This document shows positions 11,894 to 23,461 of a stretch of 64,000 bases of DNA, one piece after another. Origin of the DNA: Daedaleopsis sinensis (lineage: Eukaryota > Basidiomycota > Agaricomycetes > Polyporales > Polyporaceae); the NCBI GenBank assembly GCA_033807695.1, contig CM066300.1, positions 868,001 through 932,000 of the forward strand, in the 5' to 3' direction. A model generated the notes under the pieces. That model searched no databases, was not told the DNA's origin, and saw only the letters and a list, made by a program, of their open reading frames with translations. A program made the translations under genes and the position numbers. Each line of letters begins with the position of its first letter. Position 1 is the stretch's first letter.

Positions 11894-12643
11894 ATGCTCA
11901 TCCCACTCATGCTCCCCATTCCGAGCTTCCCCTACACCAACCCTAGCACCGCCGCGATCTACATACCCACCCAAGCCGAGCGACCCGCGCAGCACCGCGC
12001 AGTACCTCCCTTAGACGTCTTCATCATCGGCGACCGGGACGTCCACGGTTCTGCTCCACGCAGCGACGACACCGGCGACGACATACTGGCCTGTACCGCC
12101 ATTCTATCGCCAGACAAGCCACTGCGAGTCGGGATGACGGTGCGGCTCGTTCCCGTGCGACGCAGTAGATTCCCCACATCACCCGTCCGGCCAGCCCGTA
12201 TCGCTTACAAGGCATATCGTCCCGTGGTGGGAGGCAACATCTCCTCCATTCTGTCCCACGAGCGCCACACAATCACATTCGTAGTCCAGAATACTCTGGT
12301 GCTGCCGTCGAGGTTCGCGCTCGCTCATCTGGCTATATCGTTCAACCACGGCACCACCGTCCGCCTCGGTCTCCTGTCCCGCATATCACGCGCACTGCGC
12401 ATCCGATCCCTCCCTGACTCCAGGATCGTGCCCATCGATCGGACTCGATACCCGTCCATCGATTTCACTGACCTCGACAACAACTCACCACCCGACGACT
12501 CGTTCGACGACGACGGCCTCGCCACCTTAGAAGGTTCATTCCGCGCATCTCCTACCCCTACCGACCCCGGGCCATACCCCATCGACGTTTCAAGCAGTTC
12601 GGAGGATAACCTACTCGAAGACGCAACCCAAGCCTACCTTTAG
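11894..12643 (+). CDS. Hypothetical protein, 249 residues
   Basis: A single open frame starts at an ATG in the context ACCATG. It has alternating hydrophobic segments (TAILSPDKPLRVGMTVRLVP and ITFVVQNTLVLPSRFALAHL) and a long acidic tail (DFTDLDNNSPPDDSFDDDG, later SSSSEDNLLEDATQAYL). Lysine is almost absent and arginine is common, reflecting the GC bias. No domain is recognised. Upstream open segments in the other frames suggest that more exons may precede it. It converges with a weaker minus-strand candidate. Confidence 0.4.
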   Translation: MLIPLMLPIPSFPYTNPSTAAIYIPTQAERPAQHRAVPPLDVFIIGDRDVHGSAPRSDDTGDDILACTAILSPDKPLRVGMTVRLVPVRRSRFPTSPVRPARIAYKAYRPVVGGNISSILSHERHTITFVVQNTLVLPSRFALAHLAISFNHGTTVRLGLLSRISRALRIRSLPDSRIVPIDRTRYPSIDFTDLDNNSPPDDSFDDDGLATLEGSFRASPTPTDPGPYPIDVSSSSEDNLLEDATQAYL

Positions 12644-13158
12644 AACTCGCAGTGTTCCCGTCCACACGATCCCCACCCCACAAGACAGAATTCGAAAAGG
12701 TCCACCCATGCACTAGGACCGAATCATACACGTTACTGACTGTGCGTTTCTCATAGACGCACTCGCCATCGACCCACCACCGTCCGTACATAGAAACATG
12801 TAGTGATCCTTCTCCAACCCAGACATTCACCGCTCTCCACGCTGGCAGGGCTATCGAATCGGAGTAGTATCCCGGGTATTCGACCCACAATGTCCGTTCC
12901 CTCCATATCCCCTGCAGTAGATACCGTTCTCGCACCTTCCAGTTGTACACACTTTAGAAACACACGTCCAGAATACACGCGAGAACTGCTTCTCACATTC
13001 CTAGTCCAACGACCGTTAAGTTCGAAACTCCTCTCGGCTAAGTACCGCCGCCCATCTCGAACCCGACACACTCCCCCGGGAACGTCGACATCCATGCCTA
13101 ACCCTCGCTCGTATTGCAGACTTCGACACACAGATATCGAGATATTGCGGTGAACCAT
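12644..13158 (-). CDS. Possible hypothetical gene fragment, exon structure unresolved
   Basis: The best segment (about 12650-12945) encodes natural-looking sequence: YNWKVRERYLLQGIW, then WVEYPGYYSDSIALPAW, then WVDGECVYEKRTV. An in-frame TAA lies just upstream, so a splice junction is needed. The other frame (start 13158) encodes residues that could be the preceding exon, but I found no junction that joins them in phase. Function unknown. Confidence 0.3.
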
Positions 13159-13283
13159 CTCGGGCTACGAACAGCCTGGAGATACAATCCGAGCCCCAAA
13201 CCACTACCATACCGTACAAACTACTACCAGCCTCCACACCGCCCCCCATCTCAATCAAAACCACACCCGGAAAATAGTGGAGC

Positions 13284-13357
13284 CCTTCCGATCCCTTCCG
13301 CAGACGGGAATTTCTAGAGGCCTTCCGATCCCTTCCGCCGTCGGGAATTTGTGGGAG
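13284..13357. repeat. Second tandem duplication of a 37-base unit
   Basis: Two adjacent copies (13284-13320, 13321-13357) share CCTTCCGATCCCTTCCG and GGGAATTT and differ mainly in the last ten bases. The unit itself contains an internal CCTTCCG repeat. Confidence 0.85.
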
Positions 13358-13953
13358 TGCCTTCAGACAGAGCGGGGGTGCCAGGGGTCGCGGTGCCAAA
13401 AGTCACGTGAAGTGGACTTGATTTTCTTGTTTTCAAAACCTGTACACTTTGATCGTGTCCAGGAATTATCTGTGCTTCAATATTGTAGAAATTTCACCAT
13501 CGCGTTGGATACTTTACGCCCGGTTAGCAGCAATGGGAATACGTGCGCACTCGAGCCGTCACTCGACGGCGCGCTCTCACTCTCGTGGCAGCGGAGCAGC
13601 CTACACCACGCAAAGACCTGTCCGGGATCAGCTCGAGTCCGCATCCCTACTAGCATTGGCATACACGGCTCGATGACAGTCGGGACATCCCAGGAGGCGG
13701 CCGCGAACGTCTGGAAGTTCCTCCAAATCTTCTTCGCAAATATAGCCGGGGGCTTCCACTGAGGCACTCGACTGTTCGCACCGGGACCAGTTGCACAACT
13801 TGAAAAGGATGAGTATTAACGTATGGATATCGTCAGAACGTTACAATGTGGGTAACAAGGCACAAGTCGGAATAAGAATACAGATGCGAATTCGTGAAGA
13901 TGCTCCAAGACAGATCAAGAAGGACACGGAAGAAGAGCAATCGCGCAGGGTAT
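13358..13953. other. Stretch between the accessory block and TOP2
   Basis: A minus-strand frame (13477-13767) reads PPAIFAKKIWRNFQTFAAASW and could be a gene remnant, but no start or family is clear. The last 150 bases are probably the TOP2 3' untranslated region. Confidence 0.3.
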
Positions 13954-16900
13954 TCAGTCAAAGTCTTCGAAGTCGGACCCGATATCCTCGTCCCCGGAGG
14001 TGATCTCCACGTACTTCGACACGGCCCTCGCCGCCGCCCGTCGCGGTGCCTCGCTCCGTTTCGGCGGGGGCGGTGGCACGTCGCTTTCATCGTCCGATAC
14101 ATTCGTTGCCTTCTTTCTCTTCGCCGGCGCGGCCTTGCTCTTGGGGGGAGGCGGCACTACGTCAGCGTCGGAGTCATCGTCCGACACCACCGCTTTCTTC
14201 GCGGGCTTCTTCGCCGGAGCAGTTGCTTTGCTCGACGCCTTGCGCGCCGCAGGAGGCTTCTTGGCGGGAGGGGCGCCCTTGCCTATGAAGTCGGTGATGG
14301 CTGACTGCTTGCCGTTCTTCTTGGGCGCGTCGACCTCCATGACGTCGTCATCGTCGTCGTCAGCCTTGGCCGGGGACACCTTCTTCTTCTTCGCAGCGGG
14401 CACGATGTACATATCGTCATCGCTGTCATCGACGGTATCAAGACTGCGTCGAGGACTAGTCAGTACAGCAGCATGAAGGAGCATGAAGAACGGCGACACT
14501 GACCTCTTCCGCTTGCCTGCAGAGCCGTTCTGGGCCTTGCCCTTGCCCTTGTTCGAGGAAGAGGGCGCATCGAAGTCAGAGTCCGACTCGACCTTCGTTA
14601 CAGCTTTCTTCCTCGGTGCAGGCTTCGATGGCGGGGCGTCGATCATCTCGATGTCCGAATCCTCCTCGATCTTAGTCACGGCTTTCTTCGCGGGGGCGCG
14701 TTTCTTGGGAGGAGGTGGCACGTCGTTGTCGCTCTCGTCCTTCTTGATCTTGACGTCCGAGCCAGACGGAATGACGGACGTAGGCTTCTTGGTCTCAGCC
14801 GCCTTCCTGGGCTTCGCGGCAGGCTTCTTGGGCTTGAAGTCCTCGTCATCACTCTCGGTCTTCTTCTTGCGGTCTGCGAAGCCGAGCTTGGCCTGCTTCT
14901 TCTTGCCCTTCTTGCCGGTAGTCTCAGCCTCGGCGTCGCAGAGCTTCGCCTCCCAGTCCTCGCACGTTTTCTGCCAGCCTCACCATCAGTTGACGAACTC
15001 CCCCGACCACAACAGGAGGGGCGTACCTTCCACTGTGCGAGGAACGCATCCAGATCGGTCTGCCAGATCTGATTCGGAGTGAGCGCGAGGAGCGTGAGCA
15101 ATTCGGACTCCTTCTCCTTCGCTTGTTGTCTGAGCTTCTCGATCTGAAGACGCTCGGCCTTCAACACGCGTCACATGCCCGAGCAACGACCCACAAACCT
15201 TCTCCGTGGTCAAGCTCCAGATAGCCATGCCCAGCAGGTAGTCGTAGTCAGTAAGCCCGCTTCCTGTAGTGTCGTCTTCTTCCTCCTCAACCACCTCCTC
15301 CAACTCTCCAGCAGCCTTAGCCTTAGCAACCTTGGAGAACGGCCTGAACTCGTGCTTGCGAAGCTGCGCAACGATGTCCGCTTTCCGACGGTTGGCCACG
15401 GTGAGCTCCTTGTCAACAATCATCTGCACGAAGCGCGCCTGGTTGTTCAGCTTGTCAAGCTGGTTCTGAAGATCGTTCGCCAAGAAGTCCTGTTGGATAA
15501 TATATCAGTTTCTGCGAAATTTTCAGTGGGCGCGAAGACAACGCACCTTGCGCTTCTGGTAGTACGCCAGTCGTATCGGGTAGAAGTCCTCAATGATCTC
15601 CTCGGGCGAGTTGTACTTCTTGATCTTGCCGTCAAAGTCGAAGCAGACCATGTTACCCGTGTTGATCTTCGTCGTGAGCTTGAAGTACTCGTGGAAGCCT
15701 TGCTTCTCCGCTTTCTCCATCTCCTTCTCGGACATGGTGATCACGAAGTGGACGTTCATGTTGTTGTGGTACTCTTTGTAGTCCTGTATGGGGTTTCAGC
15801 ATGACGCGCGGGAACACGAGCAGGGAGGAAGCCTGCCTTGACAGCACCGTCGCCTTTCTCGCCGCACATGGCTTCGAGCTCGGCCTTGAAGGTCTGCGTC
15901 CACTTATGGATCGGCAGCTCGGTGACCTCGATCGTGTTGTCGTCGATCTTCTTGACGGTACCCAGAACGTCATACTTGTTGTCGCCGACCTTCTTGATCG
16001 TCCCGGTGAACCCACGCCACCAAGGGAGCATGGGGACCTGTTCCTCGCCGTTGATTAGGCGACGGATGTTCGCTACGATATCTTCGGGGTTGTAGCTCGG
16101 GACCGTAGTGCTCCATCCTGCGTGGGTCGTATTAGAGTGAACTTAGTTGGCATAGTGCACAAAACCATTCGTGACACTTACCAGTGCCGATACCTTCTGC
16201 GCCGTTCACCAAGATCATCGGAATGGTAGGCATGTACCACTCGGGCTCGACTTGCCTGCCGTCATCTTGCTGGTATGTCAAGATGGCGTCGTCCGCGGGA
16301 TGCATGACCGTGCGGATGACGGGCGCCAGCTCCGTGAAGATGTAACGAGCCGCGGCGTGGTCTTTACCACCAACGTCACGCGTACCGAATTGACCGTTCG
16401 GCATCAGCAGGTTCATGTTGTTGCCGCCGACGAAGTCTTGCGCCAAGTTGATGATGGTCGCCATCAAACTAGCTTCACCGTGGTGGTACGCAGAAACCTC
16501 AGACACGTAACCGACGAGTTGCGCGACCTAGTAATTAGGATGAATATGGAGGCAACTCGTTATGAACGACTGCAGACAGACTTTGATTTCTTTCTTCAAT
16601 TTACGCTTGAAGCAGGACCAGATGACCTTTCGCTGACCAGGCTTCAGGCCGTCCGCTACAGAAGGGATAGAACGGATGTTATCGGCCATGGAGAACAGGA
16701 TGAGCTCGCGGTTGATGAATTCTGCAAGAGGGATCTCCCGTTGTGTGTGATCGAGGAATGTACCCGGCTATTGCAGAGGAGGTTAAGACAAATGCATTGA
16801 AGAAACGTGACGTGAACGCGCCTTGAATTGACGAAGCCACTCTTTCCGATCGTCGGATTTCTTCTTGCTGAACGCGAGTTCAATCAGCTCGCGGTCTCCC

Positions 16901-19512
16901 TCCTGAGTCGTTGAGAAAGGAATCATGTGGCGCTTCATGTCACGGAAATAATCGCGTGCATCCTCATCCTTGCTTGTACCCAGACCCTGTCCACGACGAG
17001 TCAGTTTAAGTGGAGAAACTTCGCAAGAAAGACGTACCTTGAAGTACTTGTGCTCCCACTTGTGCGAGTCGGGGGTCTCCTCGAGCCATATCTCGTACTC
17101 GGGTATCGTGTAGAAGTTGATTATATTCTTGCCCTTCCATACCTTGTTCACAATGAGCTTCTGGTATCAGAGATAGACATTGAAAGAAACCTACTCGAAC
17201 GACAGGCGTGATGAATTCGACGAGGAACTTCGGAATCTTCAGGAGGGAGGGGTAGAAGTGGTCGAGGTAGTTGATGAGCAAACCCTTGATATGTGAACCA
17301 TCGTGATCCTACGGAAGATGAACGTCAGCGAAGTTACTCATAACGGCGAAACTAGAATACTAACCTGATCCGTCATGAGCATGAGACGACCATAGCGCAG
17401 CGTGGCGACGTCCGAGTACTCCTTGTTGTGCTGCAAACCCATGATCTTCTTGATATTCTGGATTTCCTCGTTCTTCATGATCTGCTCGTGCTTCGCATCG
17501 CGCACGTTCAGCAACTTTCCACGCAAGGGGAAGACACCAAAGTTGTCACGTCCGACAACACCGAGACCGGCGATGGCTAGCGCTCTGGCGGAGTCACCTT
17601 CGGTCAGGATGAGCGTGCATTCTTGAGCTTTGCGGGTTCCGGCATTGTTGGCATCGGATAGTTTGGTCATGCCCGTCAACCTATGCAGCAACGTCAGACA
17701 AAGCCACTGAAGAATACAGAACCAACTCACCTAGTCCGCCGATTACCATCCGTCTTCTTCAGCTGCTGGTCCGCTTTGAACTTTGCCCAGTTCAGTACGT
17801 GGTCAACAATTGACGACTTCGCGACTGCCGCACAGAGTTAGATATTAGGACCGCTTTTTCCCGAAGTATGTAAATGACGAACCCTTCTTCATGAAATCCT
17901 CAGAGAGGGTCGGCTTTGAGCCGAACTTGCTCGCAGGAATAGTCAAAGTCTCCTTCGTCTGACTGTCGAATGTAGGATTCTCAATAAGAGCGTTCACGAA
18001 GATCCACATGTGGTTCTTGATCTGCGCAGGCTTGACCGTGGCCGCCTTGTTCTTCTTCGCGATAGACGCGATGAGGCTCTTCGCGAGCTGGTCGGCGATG
18101 AAGTTGACGTGGGTTCCACCTTTCGAGGTACAGATGGAGTTGGCGAACGAGACTTGCTGGAAGCTGCCCTCCGAGACGGCGAACCCGACCTCCCACCGCT
18201 TGCTAATCTGTTCGTAGATGACGGTCGGTTTCGGCTGTGCTGCGCCGCCCGACTGGTCCGCGGCCGCCTCTGCTGCGGAATTGATGAACAGCTCGACGTA
18301 CTGCTTGAAGCTCTTGGTCTTCAGGCGTTCATCGTTCAAGAACACTTTGACATCCTTGACGGTTCCGGCAAGATCGTGGACACGCTTTTTGAGGAGGGAA
18401 ACAGTGTCGTCGTCGATTGTCTCCATTCCAAAGCGTTTCAGGTCCGGTTTGAAGGTGATGCGAGTATACTCTTCGCCGCGCGAGTTCTTGAGAATCTTCG
18501 CCTTGCCCATCTTGGTCATGTTCTCTGTCCACGTCTGGTGGTACTTCTGACTCGAGTTCTTGTCCGCGGTTTCCACGGTAAACTCGGTCGAGTAGATGTT
18601 GGCAAGCTTAGCTCCATAACCGTTACGTCCACCGGTGAGCTTCTTCTCGTCGTCGTCGTAGTTGGAGGATGAAAGCAGGTGACCGAAGATGAGCTCAGGG
18701 ATGTAAATCTTCTCCTTGGAGTGCATCTCGATAGGAATACCACGGCCGTTGTTGTACACGGAGATAGTGTTGTTCTCCACATCGATGTTCACCTTGATGG
18801 TGTCCATACTCGGGTCATTAATCTGGAGACCGGGTTAGTACCTGCTCGCCGACCATCTATTGTGCCGACGCGACTGAACAAAGTCACGCGTCTAATATTC
18901 TCATAGTATAGTATTATTCTTGGAAACCGCGTCTTTGACGCGTGGCACTATGTACGAATGCAAGGAGGCAACTCACCTTGTTATCCGCAGCGTTGACAAG
19001 AATTTCGTCTACAATCTTGAAGAAACCAGGGACGTACTTGATTTCGCGGTACACCATTCGCTTCGTGTCCGAGTCCCATGTCCACATCATGGCTGTATGC
19101 GTCTCCACGCTCCCAATGTATGAATCCGGTCGGACGAGGATATGTTCGCGTTGCTCGAGCTAGAAACACGAATATATGAGGATGCTACGCTGCCCAACGC
19201 GCCACAACATACCTTCTTGTATGTCTCGGACGCAGACTTCTTGCCGTTCGCGACAGGGGGAACAGAGGGCCCAGCGGACGGGGCTGCGTCTTCGTCCATC
19301 GTCTGGCCCCCATCGCTGTCCGCGTTGTCGTCCTTCTCCACGAGTACTTTGGTCTTCTTCGCCGCCTTGGGTTTTGCGGCGGCCTTGGGCGGAGCTTTCG
19401 CTGCCGCCTTCTTCGGTGGGGCTTTGGCAGTTTTCTTCTGCGCGGGCTTGTAGCCGTCGTCAGACTCAGAGCCCGACACGTCGAGGTCGAAGTTCTCGTC
19501 CGAGTCGCTCAT
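13954..19512 (-). CDS. TOP2: DNA topoisomerase II
   Basis: This ATP-dependent type IIA enzyme passes one duplex through another in the nucleus. About 16 exons encode roughly 1,600 residues, the normal eukaryotic size. In order I see: an acidic and Lys/Ala-rich N-tail; the GHKL ATPase (VDEILVNAADNK, NNGRGIPIEMH, GGRNGYGAKLANIYS); the Toprim domain with TEGDSA and DQDHDGSHIKG, whose metal-binding DxD is split by an intron (MTDQ|DHDG); and the breakage-reunion domain with the catalytic Tyr in GGKDHAAARYIFT, followed by EGIGTGWST. The end is a long acidic, Lys/Ala-rich tail, with DIGSDFEDFD as its last residues. Catalytic motifs are all intact. It is divergent from uL23, and its promoter side holds MluI-box-like CGCG motifs that would fit cell-cycle control. 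Confidence 0.98.
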
Positions 19513-19639
19513 CGTCGGCGTAGTCGTCTAGTGTCGTGCAATGTGTCGTCGAAGGATGTGATAGTTTGCTGGCGGATTTGAGGGAAAGCGCGGACGAGGG
19601 TGGCTCGTGGCGGGGTGATGGTTCGGGTCAAGATGTTCA

Positions 19640-19645
19640 ACGCGT
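19640..19645. promoter_or_regulatory. MluI cell-cycle box (ACGCGT) in the TOP2 upstream region
   Basis: ACGCGT lies 128 bases upstream of the TOP2 start codon. Further CGCG cores follow within 60 bases (TCGCGACTCGCGA, GTCGCGTTTT, AACGCGCT), together with CACGTG. In ascomycetes such boxes bind MBF and drive G1/S genes including TOP2-type genes. Applying this to a basidiomycete is inference. Confidence 0.45.
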
Positions 19646-20126
19646 CGCGACTCGCGACCAAAGATAGTCGCGTTTTGCACGTGATCAACGCGCTCTATGC
19701 CCCATAAACATTCACAAGCGCCAAGTTTCGGCAGTGTGACTCGATGTTGCCCTAAAGTAGGCATTAAACGCCGGAGTCGCGTCACGCACATTCGATACCA
19801 GAGTGTCCGCCAAAATCTACCGTCCACAACACAGGCGGCATCGACGGTGAGTATTCCTCCACATATCGAAGTAATGCCCGTACAGGTCTTGCTATGAGCT
19901 CTCGACGTGTTCAAAGGAGGTGAGGATGGAAGGGGCAAGTGGAAGAGGGTGGATTGGTGCGTTGAGTTTGGGATGACGGGACGGAGGGGTTTGTGAAGGC
20001 AGGGTGTGTTGCGTTGGGGAAAGCTGGTCACCTTCCTTGAACCCGTCGAGAGCTCCCTCAAGACCACGCGCGACACTTCACAGAGCGCAACTCACTCTGT
20101 TACTGCTTAGATCAAGACTACCACCA

Positions 20127-20822
20127 ATGGCCCCCACGAAGACTCCCAAGGGTAAGGCAACGACCAAGGGTGAGTCTTTCTCAGTGGTGCAAAGGTGTCT
20201 GTCGTTCATCGCACATCTCTCGCAGCGTCCGACAAGGATGCGAAGGCCAAGGCTGCCAAAAAGGCTGCGCTCCACGGCACGCACGCACACGCTGCGCGCA
20301 AAGTGCGGTACTCCGTCTCCTTCCACCGCCCCAAGACCCTCCGCCTTTCTCGCAACCCCAAATACCCCCGCAAGTCTGTTCCCCATGCTCCCCGTATGGA
20401 CCAGTTCAGGACGATTGTATCGTGAGTGGGCTCGTATCTGTTCGGTCGGAGGGAGGGGTGTTCATAGTGCACCGCGCGCAGGCCACTGAACACGGAGTCG
20501 GCAATGAAGAAGATTGAGGAGCACAACACTCTTGTCTTCATCGTCGACCTCCGCGCGAACAAGCGTCAGATCAAGGATGCGGTGAAGAAGCTCTACGACG
20601 TCCAGGCCGCGAAGGTCAACACCCTCATCCGGTGAGTCGTACCAGACACTCCGTCCTCTACACCAAATTTACCATTTGCGTGCAGCCCTGACGGCAAAAA
20701 GAAGGCGTACGTCCGGTTGACGGCGGATCACGATGCGTTGGACGTCGCGAACAAGGTATGTCATCTCGTATAACCTATTTCACTATTTCCTAACTTCGTC
20801 GATTTAGATCGGGTTCATCTAA
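20127..20822 (+). CDS. 60S ribosomal protein uL23 (L25/L23a)
   Basis: uL23 sits at the polypeptide exit tunnel of the large subunit and is the docking site for signal-recognition particle and chaperones. Five exons (20127-20169, 20226-20421, 20482-20631, 20686-20755, 20808-20822) encode 157 residues, the usual length. The N-tail is basic ([15 protein letters not shown]), followed by family signatures [35 protein letters not shown] and [17 protein letters not shown], and it ends in NKIGFI. The last exon is only 15 bases, and the small first exon is typical of fungal ribosomal protein genes. Pyrimidine-rich sequence just upstream of the ATG fits ribosomal gene promoters. Confidence 0.97.
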
Positions 20823-21545
20823 ACGGGTTCTTATCGTCTGTCCCTTGCCGTCGCCTACATTACCCACCCTGCACGCTTTGTTCTGCTCTGCCGCGGAAGC
20901 ATATGTACTTCTGAGCCATTGGTGCTGCCCCCGCCAACCCATGACATGACCATGTATGCATACAGCCAATGCAATACGCCCATGCAAAACAGCCATTTTA
21001 TGTCCGAACTTAGCATCGGTAGTTCAAATCGAGGCCATAGGCTGGGCCGACCATGACTAGCTGAGAGCAGAAGATACTGGCCGTCGTATCGAAGGCGACG
21101 GAGCAGCACCTGATGCAGACCTGAGACTCGCCGTTACATCGTACCGGTATCATGGATCGAAAGCCTCCTTCAACAACAAGAATATTTCAGGATATTTACT
21201 CGTGCTGTAGCTGGAGAGTACGCCGTTCACCCATCGCAAATGACTGGTACTCAACATCGGCGACGGCGAATGAGGCGCGAACAGGGAAGAGCGCCACTTT
21301 CGGCGCGTTAATTGGAGTACCCCCCCGAGACCTTTCGCGCTGGCTCAAGCAGACGGTTTTTGTAAGTTTCAATGCACGTCGTGCAAGGGCGATGAGATAG
21401 AAATATGGGCAGAGTGTGGTAGTACTGATGTGTTGTACAGTCTACATTCAAGTCCGTGTATCGGAGTCGAAGTCAAGAGAGGGCAAGATATTCGCCTAGC
21501 TATAGGGCTGGGGAAATCCCACCCGCGTCGTCTACGAATCGGGTG
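20823..21545. other. Intergenic region after uL23
   Basis: Only short frames without domains are seen on either strand. No repeat or RNA structure was recognised. Confidence 0.3.
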
Positions 21546-21548
21546 CAC

Positions 21549-22563
21549 TCAGCTCAGAACATGGCGTAGCAGAGTGGCTTGATCAGTCTCACCTGTTTCC
21601 GGGGCTTGCGAGACCGACACCATCTCCGCAACCGCCGAGAGCAGGATGAGCCCGAACTCGGCTGGCTTCCGCACGAGATGTGCGTCGATCGCGATGGCCA
21701 CGCGGAGGGTTGCCATTGTGTACGGCAGCAGCTCGACCCCTCGAGCGAAGGGAGGCTCGGGAACGGAGGAGGGGCGCTCGCAGCTATTCGACTCAGACAT
21801 GGTCTCGAGAAGCGATGTTTGTGAGAGGACGTCTGCACTGAGTGGAATGTTGTGCAGCGGGGAGCGGCGGGGAGGTCGTCGTGATATATGAATGGCAGAC
21901 GTGCATGCGCGCAACCCTACATATACCTGTGGGCGGGGCGATGGCCACCGACAAAGCGGCGGGCAACGCAAAGCAAGCGGACGATCGTGGTCTGGGCGGC
22001 GAGCGCAAAGCTGCGCGCCGGACGCTCGCAGCGTGAAAGCAGGACGTTGACAGGTACATGATGGCCATGCCGGTGAATCCGCTAGGAAGACAAAATTTCT
22101 GTCAGCGTGCTTTGCATGGGAGCAGACATACCTCTTGGGTGGCGTGAGTGTAAGTGCGGGCATATCCTAGGACTCACAATACTGTCCCTGGTGTGGACTC
22201 CTACTCGCCAACCCGTTTCGCAAGTCGCGACCACTGTTGTGAGAGAGAGTGGGATATTGAATTTCATGCGAGTTAGACTGAACGCGAGCGTACTACACCC
22301 TCATGTATACAGCTGAGAGAATAAACGGGAGTGGTTAAACCACTTAAGTGTGATCACTATCTGTCTGTGTGGGGGTGAACGTAAGTTTCATGGTGATTTT
22401 GTGCACATAGAGCACTTACAAGCCTCGAGTGCGCTACGGCTGCTCCCGCTCGTACCGCGTGCCGCGGCGCGAAGATACCTCCGGAACAAGTCCAGGCTAC
22501 AACCTGATGGCTTTGAGTCTCCAGAAGCAGATCGGAGCCGCATGTCGGTGGCGGGGCCGTTAT
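21549..22563 (-). CDS. Possible hypothetical protein gene, exons unresolved
   Basis: The minus strand has pieces that look coding and are bounded by splice-like signals. One is an N-terminal candidate MRLRSASGDSKPSG (start near 22541). A middle part includes GMAIMYLSTSCFHAASV, bounded by CCTAG and GGTATATG. A C-terminal part runs from about ETMSESNSCERPSSVPEPPF to RHVLS at 21549. The last exon has an acidic, Ser-rich start and a hydrophobic helix (MATLRVAIAIDAHLV, then FGLILLSAVAEMV). I could not join them in one phase with confidence, and no family is recognised; a small membrane protein is possible. Confidence 0.3.
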
Positions 22564-22821
22564 GAGAGGGATTTAGAGATGATCATCCTGTTGCGATTCG
22601 AAGGCGATCGACGCGTCTTGGTTGAGTATGATCTCAACTGTGTTTATTCCTAAGACCTGCGTGAGTAGTTGAGCGGCCAGCTGGTGATCCAAGTATCGCA
22701 CAGATTTCCATCCGGGCGATTATGCAGGACTCTGAGGTCTAAGAGCCCAGGATACACCTGGAGATTGTACATCAGAGAACCACACGAACACGAATACCAG
22801 AGGAGAACAACGCACCACCGC

Positions 22822-23196
22822 TCACATATACATACTCTCCTCGTCGCTCTCCCTATACGCCCTCAGGCTCATCCTCGCATCCTTCGCCTCCCGCGCCTCA
22901 ACGCGCACGACGAGCCTCCACGGGATCATTACCTGCCCCACGTACCGCCCATCGAGCTCCTGCTCCTCCGCCTCCCCCGCGGCAGCGGCATCGGGCCCGA
23001 CGCGGTACTCGTCCGTGTTGACGAGGAGGACGTTCAGCTGCTTATCTGTGCCCGCGAACGTGCCGAGGAACACGCGGCCGTCGGAGACGGTCACACGCAG
23101 AGCCGTGCGGAGAAGGGCGCGGAGCTGCTCGACGTTTGCCGTCGGGGGCGCCGTGCGCACGGGCGCCGGTGCCGTAGCGACCGGCGGGGAGGACAT
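22822..23196 (-). CDS. NAA38: NatC auxiliary subunit Naa38 / LSMD1 (LSM-fold protein)
   Basis: A single exon encodes 124 residues with one Sm-like fold: the Sm1 motif LRVTVSDGRVFLGTFAGTDK and NVLLVNTDEYR, then the Sm2-like GQVMIPWRLVVRVE. This pattern matches LSMD1/Naa38, the small subunit that stabilises the NatC N-terminal acetyltransferase with Naa30 and Naa35. The gap between the Sm motifs carries an acidic insert (GEAEEQELDGRY) common in fungal members. A Pro/Ala-rich N-tail of about 25 residues precedes the fold. It is divergently placed from the CofD-family gene, with 265 bases between start codons, suggesting a shared promoter region. Confidence 0.88.
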   Translation of the reverse strand: MSSPPVATAPAPVRTAPPTANVEQLRALLRTALRVTVSDGRVFLGTFAGTDKQLNVLLVNTDEYRVGPDAAAAGEAEEQELDGRYVGQVMIPWRLVVRVEAREAKDARMSLRAYRESDEESMYM

Positions 23197-23403
23197 GGTG
23201 GGATGCAGAGGTAGATGAGGTGGAGGCCGTGAATGCTTACACGTACCGACACGTCCGTCGTGGTCAGGTCGTGGTCGTGGTCGTGGTCTGTCGTGGTGGG
23301 ACTGCGCGGCGCGATATGTTACTATTAGTTACTAGTACATGCGCGCTACACAGGTTGTCTCTGTACGCCATGGCGCGCTCTCGCACCTCCCGTCCGCGGA
23401 CTG

Positions 23404-23411
23404 CATATAAG
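23404..23411 (+). promoter_or_regulatory. TATA-like element upstream of the CofD-family gene
   Basis: CATATAAG lies about 50 bases upstream of the ATG at 23462, in an otherwise GC-rich region. Placement and sequence fit a core promoter element; no transcript start is known. Confidence 0.45.
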
Positions 23412-23461
23412 GCGGAATTATCTTGACGATTCATGTTTTGCCCTGCCTCCTAAGTTCTAAC

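Noticed and set aside
14000..14476. Plus-strand frames opposite the TOP2 tail
   Set aside because: Antisense of Lys/Ala/Asp-rich repeats, giving Phe/Ser/Gly runs without meaning.
4933..19512. Idea that RNR2 and topoisomerase II mark an integrated giant virus
   Set aside because: Both genes have many fungal-type introns, TOP2 is the normal fungal enzyme beside a ribosomal gene, and no capsid, packaging or viral polymerase gene is seen.
19528..20076. Minus-strand frame of 182 codons between TOP2 and uL23
   Set aside because: It covers the divergent promoter with its CGCG boxes and has no domain or natural composition.
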